This document shows, in pieces, positions 44,566 to 54,339 of a stretch of DNA of 64,000 nucleotides; position 1 is the first letter of the stretch, and each line of letters opens with the position of its first letter. Made by a program: the position numbers and the translations under genes. Origin of the DNA: Ramazzottius varieornatus (Eukaryota; Tardigrada; Eutardigrada; Parachela; Ramazzottiidae); the NCBI GenBank assembly GCA_001949185.1, contig BDGG01000016.1, positions 918,777 to 982,776 on the forward strand. The letters are read 5' to 3'. The notes under the pieces are model-generated. The model saw only the letters and a list, made by a program, of their open reading frames with translations, made no database searches and was not told the DNA's origin.

Positions 44566-46063
44566 ATGAGTGATGAAGCACAAGGAGACAACTTCAACCA
44601 AGATGATCATCAATCAGCACGTTCACTTCATGACGTCAGGCTGGTACCGCTAAAACCGCTTCGACCGTCCGACGGATCCGCTCCGTTTGTGGTTGGCAAG
44701 CGCAGAACAGTACAGAGCTCACCGAACGCCCCTGTTGTCGCGAGCTTTGGTAAGGCCTCGAGTGGTTCAGTCTGCCTGACCAGTCTGCCTGACCAGTCTG
44801 CCTGACCAGTGGGCAGTGGCCAGAGCGGCAGAGCCCCCAGACTCCAGAGGAACAACGTTGTAACAGTTGATTTCTTGCAGAAAAGTACCGGTAAACAAAA
44901 CTTGGATACCGTGTCGGACTTGCATTTTGAACCTTCGCACTATTAGTGGTACTTCTGTCCGAGAACGTCCGCGTTATTCCAGAGTGGACCGACTGTAACG
45001 AAGACTTCAGCGAGTGGAAGAGTTGAAAGATGTCGATCCCCGAGTTGCGGGATAGCGCGCGTTCTTCGCGAGAGAAGATCTGGCACAAGTCGAAGCGAGC
45101 CAAGCAACTCCTCAAACAATTGTGGCTCGACTTCCGGTAATAGACGTCTCCAAAAAATATAATACTATCTGTGCTATACCGTTGTTCCAGGTGGGAAAAT
45201 TAGTGCAGAGCTGCGTATCCACGTTGCGGAACTGCAACTCAGTCGTCCTCATCCAACCGGAAGTCGCTTTTCCGAGCTCTTACACTCTCCAGATACTCCC
45301 CAAGGTTTCCTTCGTCAGTGCCGCTCCCGCCACACGACATCTCCGTTGAGGCTCCGTTGAGCCGGTGTCCCGTCTCTTGTCGGCGATATGGACGCCGGAG
45401 AGCCGATACTGTGCGAAGCACCGAGTACTACGGCCTAGCCGAACGAAGCGCCCAGTGGAGAACCGTGAGAGTTTCACCTGGCTCGTTGCTTCACAGGCTA
45501 GCAGCCTTATCTGTTGTCACTTGATTCCTTACGGTGTCTTTTCAGCATCCTTGAACAGATATCCGAGACCGTATCAACTCTCGAAGTCTGGCGGTGGTAT
45601 GATGATTCCGTTTTGCCTGGTGGATCTTCGCCTTTCTTCGCTTACACCATCATATCGTCATATCGGTTGGCCAACAAGCAAAACGTACAAGATCGACTAG
45701 ATCGTGTTTCTTCAAATAGCGCACGTACTCCTTTCTAATAGCTGGGGATGTGCGCCGCTTCAGAAAGCGATGTTGTACGGTTTCACATAAATTGCCATGC
45801 TTCGGTTTCAGACAACAAGAGAGTTTCTGGAAACCACAGATATATCGACCGACCAACAGGTAAATTGTATTTAGGTATAAACGGGATTTGATGGGATACT
45901 TACAAGTCAGGGCACTTTACCCTCGAAATGGTGCCGTATTAACATTTTGAAAGACTCTTCAGAAAGACGAAACTTGTCTTTTTAGTGCAACATCCCGCCC
46001 CATCGGTGAGTAAACAGAGATCGCCATGCAAGTCGACAGGCCATCCATCTTATTGTATAAAGT
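44566..46063 (+). CDS. Unidentified plus-strand spliced gene
   Basis: I do not recognise this protein. A clear first exon (44566-44749) starts MSDEAQGDNFNQDDHQSAR and ends at a TTTG/GTAAGG donor. Further exon-like frames follow: 45030-45138 (REKIWHKSKRAKQLLKQLW in one frame), 45191-45302, 45545-45684 (preceded by TTTTCAG) and 45811-45859 (preceded by TTTCAG, ending CAG/GTAAAT). An AATAAA at 46118 marks a 3' end just before the otopetrin gene. The frames linking these pieces are ambiguous, so no protein is proposed. The coordinates cover the first ATG to the last plausible stop. A palindromic element lies in the last-but-one intron. Confidence 0.35.
44763..44810. repeat. Short tandem repeat, three 15-16 bp units
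   Basis: AGTCTGCCTGACC recurs three times head-to-tail, followed by CAGTGGGCAG. It lies in the first intron of the unidentified gene. Confidence 0.85.
45690..45780. repeat. Palindromic GTGGCGCAC element, copy 15 (diverged)
   Basis: The core at 45711-45764 is TTCAAATAGCGCACG against TGTGCGCCGCTTCAG, with ACAAGATCG and CGATGTTG arms. It is intronic in the unidentified gene. Confidence 0.75.
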
Positions 46064-46117
46064 GAAGTATCGTATGGATCAGTTACCACATTGTCCGCCA
46101 CATTTGTTTGTTGTATC

Positions 46118-46123
46118 AATAAA
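46118..46123 (+). promoter_or_regulatory. Polyadenylation signal AATAAA
   Basis: It lies at the 3' end of the unidentified gene (44.6-46.1 kb), about 200 bp upstream of the proposed otopetrin start. Confidence 0.5.
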
Positions 46124-46324
46124 TAATAACCATCGCTTCTGTCAGTTGTCTCTCACTCTTACACCTCTCCGTCTTTTGTCTCAACATCTGTGGTTTATCA
46201 TTCTCTTGTTTCTGTAGAATGTTTCTTGTTGTGTACTTCAGCTAGGGCGGCATGCAACATCGAAGTATGCGGCTGGGGAACTTTTGATGAACCTCGAAAA
46301 ACTTCACTTCCGGTCAGTTCGGGC

Positions 46325-49300
46325 ATGATGGATACTACCGACGAGACGCTTCCCGAAACGAGCTCTCCTTCGGCGTTTAAGTCCAGCGAAGTTAAAGACT
46401 TACAATCGGCTCATAAGCCTCTCAGGTTCTGTCAGAGTATCGGCGAGGACTCGGCCATCGGTATGCAGCTGCCTGATGAGGCTCTCCTCAACAACGCCGA
46501 CACCGTCTCCGAAAATTCCTTCCGCTCGGTTTCCCAAACGGATGATCGTATCCTCCTCAATGCTGAACCTGCTGATTCGGTTTCAATGGCACCAACTGAG
46601 CAGCCTACCTTCAGCAAGGACATGAACCCGAACCGACATGTTCCCCTTGGGCGGCAACGGTCAACTGACACCAGTAAGTTCTTCTCGGTCACCCCATCTT
46701 CTTGCCCTCCTTCCAGACAGAACTCCGTCGTTCAAGAATCTGCATTTGAGACGTACAACCCCATGTTCTCCCGAGCTCCTCCCTCTGTTGTGAACCATGG
46801 TCCTCACGTGATACACCACGCGAACACTTTTCCGGCCCTTCACCCCATAAACGAAGTGCAATCTATGGCGGGACCTCAGTACCAAATGCGGAACTTTCAA
46901 TATGCCTCTCAACCACAAGCAGTTCTTCATGCTTCGAATGGTCAGCTGGTGCCTTTAAGGGGACCAGGTTATGGAGCCATGTGTAACATGGGGAATAATG
47001 GAGCGAGTTTGTATGGTTCTCCATACTATACGGTACAGTCCCCACCGTCAATTAGCGATATGTCCCGAATGTCATCCCAAGCTTGCTTCAGTCCCGAGCA
47101 ACCTTATGACGTCCGGGTGTCCTTCCCTTTCCCGAAACCTCCTGTCCAGAAGACGGAAAGTTTGGTGACCAGTAATGCTTCCATGTACTATACGGAGGAT
47201 ATCGCGGCGTTGCGACCGCTGCATACGCGTCCGTCGCATGGTTCTTCCAGTTCGGATGAGGAAGTGTCGAAGAAGATGAAGAACCGCTTGTTCAGGTAAT
47301 TTAAACTTTCATCCGGATTTCGCATGCAAACTAGTCTTGGTATCGAAAGCGGAAGTTGAAAGATAAGGTCCCAATGGGACATCGGCGAACTAAATTAACG
47401 AGTATCGTTGTTCCAAGTGGAGCACGCTGTCAGCTAGTGACTTCGAAAGCGTGCAACACTCGTTAGAAACTTAAAACGATCTTGTAGAGTTTGCTCCCCA
47501 TTAATACTTGACATAAATGTATATCAATTAAGAAGAACTTTTTTGATTATAATCATATCCGTTTTTCTTTGTTTATAGGCATGTGATCACAAAGACGCTG
47601 AGTAGTGTCTACGCCATCTTTGTCATCGTGTTGGGGGCCATTCTTTACGTAAATGACGTGCTGGGGACGGTCGGACACAGTTACGTCGAGGTAAGGTGAT
47701 CCGTGAGAATATTAAAGTATCGCTAGTCGATCGGGGGGATAGTTGATGTGGTCTTACAGCTCTTGCCTGATGCCTCGAGTATCCACCCCGGAGCAAAGTA
47801 ACCATGTCTCTCAGAGTGCAGTTCTAACGACCTGGGTTCGACCACGGTCTGTGAGGTTTTCGGTTTCCGAATAAACCAGACATAGTTTATGTAAGAATTA
47901 CGGGTCCTTCGCATAAATTTATCGGTCAGCTCCGGGTTTACAAGTCTTCCTTCCCCAAAATCAGATTTCTAAAAGTTTTCCTCGGTACTTCCGGGTCCGC
48001 TTTGCTTCCTGCTACCTGTGCTTCTTGGACCCGGATGGTATAGAAATTCGTTCTCGTCAACGATCCACAAGTTCTTCGCTTGTCGGACAACGAACGAGTA
48101 TCTGTTGTAACGTTATACCGCAACGTGACGAAGATCCAGCAGCGGGCCTTACGTTGCTGATCAGGAGTCGAAAACAATGTGTAACGTTTCTGAATAATTT
48201 TGTGGTCAGTATGACGGACCACGTTTCCACACTATGGCTATTATGCTTGGGTTTGATACACGTGCCGATTGAACCCGTTCAAACACTTCACGATGAAGAG
48301 TCCCAAATCATTATGATAAGACTCACTTCAAGACATCAAGTGCAGTAAAAAAATGTATCAAAAAATTTTATATGAACAATTTAACGCCGATTTTCATTGG
48401 AGAACGTTCGCCTTGACATAGAATCGGAAAATCCTATTTTATTTCCGCTAATTCCGTTTTCAAGATGGCAGCACTTGGAATTCAAGAGATCAATAAGTGC
48501 GGTTTCAGGTGTTCCAGATATACTTATTTATGATCGCCATCACATTCTACATATTTATTCACATCGACATCCGGCGTCACCTTCAAACTCAAAGACTCGA
48601 TGAACTTGCCTGCGAAGAGGAAAACGCCGCCTTGGCGGATGTCACTCGTGATTTCCATGCTCGTGGTCCTTCCAAGACCACACCGCTAAACCTCCGATAT
48701 GGGAATGATCCAACGCTGCGCGATGCTCGATTCGAGGAACTTGAAGAACCATCAGTCTACCGGTTCAACACGGGCCGACATGCCGGAAGTCTTTACCTCA
48801 AACTTGGAGCCGTCGGTTAGTTTAAAAATATTGAAACAAATTCAAGAAATTGGACGTCGGCAAATGATGTCTCCCAGATGGTATTCTCAGGTCACGCATT
48901 TTTACATTGCTATAGGGTGACAGAGTGCGCCACCTCGAGAGACGATCTTGTCAATTTTGGTTTTCTTAAGTGGCGCACATTGCATTAATATTTAGTGAGA
49001 GCGTGCGCCGTTTGATAAAAACGATCTGGGTAAATCCATTTGTCGACGTCCCAAATACTCTTATACATAGGTATCAATTCCGTTTCTGTATCTTATATTA
49101 AAACTATAGTAATCAGTCTTTGTTCTAGCGTTTTGCTTCGGCAGTATGATCCATGACGGACTGGTCTTCAGCAAGCGTCTGGACATTGCCGTCACACAGC
49201 TGCACTCATCATGCATGAACATAATTGACCTCTTCACTCCGGCACTCAACCTTGTCTTCTCTTTCTACCAACTCTACTTTATTTTCAAACATTCCAACGT

Positions 49301-51027
49301 AAGTTGATACATTTACAGTGTACTGTACGCCGCAACTCGACTCTGAAGTCCATGCTGACTGCTTACAGATTATCATTTACCGGTACCAAGAGATTGCGCG
49401 CTTCGGAGTCATGCACTCCATCGCCGTCAACCTCTGCGTATGGTTCCGGACGCTGGTCGACGAAACCATCGATGAGTTTTCCAGAAAGTGGAGTGGTGAA
49501 GGCTATGATATCAAGGAAGCCACGCATAAATTACCAGACCTGATGAAGCTGGTGGCCGAAGATCCAGGATGGCATCCGCCGGCGCCGCCCTCTGCCGCTG
49601 TGACTTTTACAGCTTCACGAGGTACTGTACCTCCCCGAAGAATTCAAAACCGACACCGCTCTGTTAATCTACAGAAAATCCCAACCATCACTCCTTTTCT
49701 GTAACCCTAAATCATCAGTTCTTGCGGTCTAAATTTTCGTAGTACTGAGTTAAATTCCAAAAGACCATTTACGGCTGGCAAACGAAACTCTCGAGATTGT
49801 TGTCTCAAATAGCGCATCGCAGCATTGTAACTGGCTGAGAGCGTGCGCCACTCAAGACGGTGATCCTGCACGTCTCATTTGGCAGCCCCGTTTCCCAATT
49901 TTCGTTTTATTTCTCGTTTTATCATCATAAATCAATATTAGAATCAAAGTAGAAATTTTCAGGTACCGAAAACACCTCATGCATCATTTGAAGTAATATT
50001 ATTCCCGTGACCAAAAATGTCTGACGTGGTTCCTCCGTAATTTTTCCGGACGACGGTCAACTTATGATGTTTTCTAGGTGCCGATTCAAACCATACCTTA
50101 GCCTCATTGACCATCTGCCAAGCCGAGACGGTCCTGGCCAACATCGCCCAAGAAGCCGCACCCTACCTTTACCCCTTCACCATCGAATACACACTGATTG
50201 CCGCCGCCGTCTGGTACCTCATCTGGACCAACATTGACGCCCCCGAAGAGTCCCATCGTCCACCTCGTCCCTCTCCCTACATCGCCAACGATGAGCACAC
50301 CGGCTCCTCTGACCAACAGCACCACAGCAAGGGCACCTCCAGCATGATCCACGTCGACTGTCGCTCGACGAACCGCGGCCTCTTCCCCGGCATCCTGGTC
50401 CTGGTCTGCACGGTCATCAGCATCATCATCTTTTTCGTCACCATCGCCGCCGAAGAATACACAGCGACGGCTTTGATAATCAACAACGTTTCTGAGTTGT
50501 CTTTGTATTGCATAACCGCCATCGTAACGATATTCGCTTTCCGCGAAACGTCAAAGTTGAATCTGAATCCGTCGGCAATGAAGCATACGTTAGATGATTT
50601 CCTGCTCTTCATCGCTTTGCCGTGTTTCTTCATTTTCAGCTTCTTTAGCATTATAGCCGGTATCGCCGCCAAGAACCCGCTGTCGATCGTGGTCAACACG
50701 GCCTCGATGGTGCAGGTCATCTTGCAGACCACCTTCATCTTTGACGGACTGCGCCGATGCTCTAACGACCAAGGTCTGCAGAAAAAGAAGCCGGGCAGAG
50801 AGATGATCACCTTTCTGATTGTCTGTAACGTGGCCATGTGGACCTTCAGCACCTTCGAGATCAAGCGGTCCGAAACCAACCCCAGCCAGATGCTCTTTTA
50901 CGGAGAGTTCGAGTGGAGTATCATCTCGCATTTGTCAGTGCCGCTGACCATCTTTTATCGCTTCCACTCGTCGGTGTGCTTGGCTGATATTTGGAGATTT
51001 GCCTACCAACCAGCGGAGACCCACTAA
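46325..51027 (+). CDS. OTOP: Otopetrin proton channel
   Basis: Otopetrins are twelve-helix proton-selective channels acting in acid sensing and otoconia formation. The first coding exon (from MMDTTDETLPETSSP) encodes about 325 residues of low-complexity, Ser/Pro/Asn-rich N-terminus, much longer than in vertebrate OTOPs. Membrane segments start with SSVYAIFVIVLGAILYVNDV, then FQIYLFMIAITFYIFI, FGSMIHDGLVF, CMNIIDLFTPALNLVF, QLYFIFKHSN and the hallmark YRYQEIARFGVMHSIAVNLC with VWFRTLVDE. The C-terminal half, largely one exon (50079-51027), holds TIEYTLIAAAVWYLIWTNID, LFPGILVLVCTVISIIIFF, further helices, and ends SVCLADIWRFAY, the typical otopetrin C-terminus. Splice phases are consistent. The start is uncertain because the open frame continues upstream to 46190. 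Three introns carry palindromic elements. Confidence 0.9.
47376..47499. repeat. Palindromic GTGGCGCAC element, copy 16
   Basis: GGGACATCGGCGAAC starts the element. The core is CCAAGTGGAGCACG against CGTGCAACACTCG, then ACGATCTTGTAGAG and TTTGCTCCCC. It lies in an otopetrin intron. Confidence 0.8.
48851..49052. repeat. Compound palindromic element, copies 17 and 18
   Basis: It starts GGACGTCGGCAAATGA and ends TTTGTCGACGTCCC. Between these lie two core units, the first diverged (about 48880-48940) and the second TAAGTGGCGCAC against GTGCGCCGTTTG. One pair of terminal repeats brackets two cores. It lies in an otopetrin intron. Confidence 0.85.
49773..49886. repeat. Palindromic GTGGCGCAC element, copy 19
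   Basis: TGGCAAACGAAACTC leads into CTCAAATAGCGCATCG, pairing with CGTGCGCCACTCAAG, then GATCCTGCACG and ATTTGGCAGCC. It lies in an otopetrin intron. Confidence 0.8.
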
Positions 51028-52787
51028 GAAAAAGACCACTTACCCTTATCGTGTATTCTATTTAGGCTTCTCACTTTTATTTTCTCAAAGCCATTTCTGT
51101 CACTTTCTATGCACAGTAATGTATTAGGTGCAGAAGTATAACTTGCAACTTTTCGGGCACTAGTTTTCAAATTTTTTCTGTAAATTTGGCCGATGTCCTT
51201 TCTCTTCTTCCCTATGCCATATGTTGTAGACCAACATTCTTCTTTTTTCTGCAGCAACAATCAGCCCCCTGCGTTGACAACAGGCAGAGAACGTTGAATT
51301 TAAAGCTGCAAGAGGAAGATTTTTTTCCTGCTTTTCTTGATTTTTTTCTCCGCGCCATAGCTCAACAGATTTTTGAAGCCAGTCATACCATTCATTAGAA
51401 GAGGGTTTAGGTCTTCGTAATGGCGGTCAGAAGTTACCTTACTGCGACTTCTGGAATTTGAAAAGCAAGAATTCCCGTTTTTCGGGGTGCAAAAACGATC
51501 TTCAAAATGCGTGATTTTAGCGGGGTGGCGAGAATTGACTTTGTCCTGCCTCACGGACTTCTTGTAAGCTCTCGATGGGCCGCTCGGCAGATTCGACAGG
51601 GTGGGCTTTATGTTCAGCCGAAGTCGATCCGCGATTGAACTCTTCCAGCTCGCGATCGTAGAACGTAGAATTTGGCTTTTGGTTTCATGTCCGGATTTCG
51701 ACCCGTACAACTTTAGCAGCCAAGGTTTTCAAAGAAACCTGATGAAGGTTTTGCAGGAACGTTTATCGGAGTATGATATGAACCCATAACAGGATTTCTG
51801 AAAGAATCTGGACGTCCGAGAAAATTGTTTGACCGTTGGTGCCACGTTTTTCGCAAAACGGTCAGTTTTACTAAATTAATTGTGCAGCACGACTAGTATT
51901 GACGATTTGATTATTCAGCAGCACATTCGAAAGGCAAATGATGGTGCATCACAGTGCAAAAGATTTGGAAGCAAACGCTTTTCCCGAAAGAAAGATATGA
52001 TTTTTTAAGATAGACGTTCAGAAAACAGTTGCAAGTCATACAATTCCGCACCTAAGAGCGTATAGTAAAATTGCACCCTGAATTCGACGTTAGGAACTTT
52101 AACTAGTGAAAAGGATATCAGAAACGAAGTTTTGCGGTAAGTGACCGTGAGAATTGGATTGAAGAAGAACTTACTCGAGGTTTCGTCCCAATGAACTTAT
52201 CGGCGAGCTGCAGTTTCATCTGGTCTTTGGATATCTGCGTTTCCAGGTCGATGATGGAACCTCGGCGTCGTCCAATGAACAACCCAATCACACTCGTAAC
52301 AAGTATTGCTTCATCCAGTTCATCGGACAGAGGTACTTGAAGTTCTACAGGGCAACACAGAGACGCTGTCACAATGAAAGCGAAGCGAACGGTGAACCGT
52401 AAACCACAGAGCTTTGGTTAAAGTCCCGGTGGACACTGGACAGTGGACATATCGGCATAACGAAACACGATATGACATGACATAAATTACAGCTCCACGC
52501 GAAGTTCGGCCTCTGGAAGCGTGCACGTGTAGCTTATTGGCTTATTTTTAGTGCTGCGCAAGTGCGACCCCGCCTTACCGAATGCGACGTCTTTTCATGC
52601 TGTCTATGTCTGCCAAAATCCGCAATGCGGAATCCGGATTCCTGATCGTTTCCTTCGATCGTAAAAGTTTCATTCGTACTTCGTTCTTTCGCTATTCCAC
52701 AGGCACTTGTTTGTTTTCTTGCGAGTAGACCCATCTTTGAGTGGCCTGTCGGGCAAGCGCAGGACATCCGGTGGAAAGCGTGCAAAG
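51028..52787. other. Intergenic region between otopetrin and the MATH-BTB gene
   Basis: It begins with the probable otopetrin 3' UTR. A minus-strand open frame at 51300-51710 (136 codons, Lys/Ser-rich) has no recognisable family and no splice context, so it is not called. The displaced REC8 exon copy at 52093-52280 is the only identified element. The last 200 bp probably hold the MATH-BTB promoter and 5' UTR. Confidence 0.5.
52093..52280 (-). pseudogene. Displaced partial copy of a REC8-like exon with its flanking intron
   Basis: This stretch matches 5209-5396, inside the REC8-like gene, at about 90% or better. The match covers the exon encoding IVDLKTQISKDQMKLQL and continues into the intron beyond its donor. 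In this copy the first residues read SIIDLETQ. The match stops where the exon's basic RGRRGGRRR run should continue, and neighbouring exons are absent. Because intronic DNA is included, this is a DNA-level duplication and not a retrocopy. It keeps an open frame and a donor site, but no partner exons were seen. Confidence 0.9.
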
Positions 52788-53966
52788 ATGGCTTCGGTGG
52801 CGACAGGACAGACTACGATCGGCTTTCCGGAGCCCGTTTCCTTCGTCATCGATCTGACCATTCCCAAGTTTTCATCTCTGATAACCCAGACTGATGGCAT
52901 TGAGTCCGCCGAGGTGCTGACATGCAAATCCAGTTGGACACTGAAACTTTATCCGCTAGAGACGACCGACGAGGGAACCAGTTGTGTAGCTGCTTACTTC
53001 TATCGGAAATGCCTCAATAATAATGATCGTCCGATAATCTACGTGGAGAGCCAATTCAGGTTAGTAGAACTTTGAGTTTTGTATCAGCAGGTGGTCATGT
53101 TTGTACCGTTATTGACTTCCCTGTAACGTATAGAGCTCAGTTCTCAGCAGATGATACGCGTACTGTATTTCTTAGCGTCATGACTGTGAAGAATGGGACG
53201 GCTTCAAAGGCAACTTGGAAATTCTGTCGGGATTTTCACCAGCTTTTCGGATTAATCCCGCCCACGGAAACCCAACAGAGGTACGGAGCACGACCGCTCA
53301 TTCTTCATTCTAGTCTTTGGGGAGACGGTGCAACTCTTCACCTTGACCATGATACGCTGACTTGAGGCAAGGTGCACGGTCCTAGAAGAATACCAAAAGT
53401 ACCGAAGTCGCCTGATGAGTGACGTCTTGCTGAAAAGGAACACCAAAATGCACTCCTCGGATATTGGCCGTGACTTTGTCTTGGTCTCCTCTGAGGGGAC
53501 CGAGCATCCAGTCCATAAGGTTGTTTTGAGTGCTGCGTCCCCCGTCTTTTGTCGAATGTTCAGTTCAAACCTGGAAGAATGTAAGACTGGCCGATGTGAG
53601 ATTCCGGACATTGACGACGCCACCCTGACCGGACTTGTGCGTTACATGTATCTGGGCTGCCTGGAGTGTGTGAAGGAAGATGCCAAGAAGCTGCTGGCCG
53701 CAGCCGATAAGTACCAAGTCTTGGATCTGAAGAACCACTGCCAGAATGTACTGATCGACAACCTGAACATGGACAATGTGGTGGACTTGCTGTTTTTTGC
53801 CCAACAGATGGTCACTGCCGAACTGAAACAAGCGGCGCTTCGATACATGGCTGCTGACCCCGGAAAGACCATGGCTTCTGCTGGTATGGACAGTCTGCTT
53901 GGTTCTGGAAAGACGGAGTTGATCACTGAGGTCTTCACCGCTATGCTCAAACTACCCAAGAATTGA
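52788..53966 (+). CDS. MATH-BTB (SPOP-like) protein with an internal frameshift
   Basis: MATH-BTB proteins are usually substrate adaptors for CUL3 ubiquitin ligases: MATH binds the substrate and BTB binds CUL3. Exon 1 (52788-53059) begins MASVATGQTTIGFPEP and has FVIDLTIPKFSSL and SSWTLKLYPLETTDEGTS. Exon 2 (from 53176) joins in phase as ESQFSVMTVKNG and runs through WKFCRDFHQLFG to HLDHDTLT, where TGA at 53363 closes the frame. The expected MATH end and linker (EARCTVLEEYQKYRSRL) and the whole BTB domain (HPVHKVVLSAASPVFCRMF, LLAAADKYQVLDLKNHC) continue in the +1 frame to 53966. No splice pair was found that removes the shift. It is a sequencing error, a recent pseudogene, or a programmed shift. 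Confidence 0.75.
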
Positions 53967-54339
53967 TCCTTGGCTCTGGCGAAACGTTGGTACTTTTCTC
54001 TGATAGCCTTCTCTTTTAGCGATTCATGCTTTGTTCCCTGCAACTGGTTCAGGCACTTCAATGATACAGTTCAGCTGGAGAGAACCTTGGTTGTGAGTAC
54101 GGGCAGATAGATATATTGCAGTAATACAACGATATCAATTCTTTTAGTTTTATAAAGTCATAATGCAGTGCAACCAGTATGAAACGATTCAAGTTACAAA
54201 AGAAGAATACAAAGAGATCAAAATGAGAAGTGCCCTTCTCGCGTCTGGTTACTGAGATCTTTCGTGGGGAAAACATACATTGGTAAGTTCTAAAGGCTTG
54301 TTGTCGGAATTCCCTGCAATGAAGAATATTCGGTGGCAC

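Noticed and set aside
44636-45115. Minus-strand open frame of 159 codons
   Set aside because: Overlaps the plus-strand first exon and a tandem repeat, has no recognisable family, and reads across sequence better explained as exon plus intron on the other strand.
51300-51710. Minus-strand open frame of 136 codons downstream of otopetrin
   Set aside because: Low-complexity Lys/Ser composition, no recognisable motif, no splice or polyadenylation context; probably a chance frame in the otopetrin 3' UTR.
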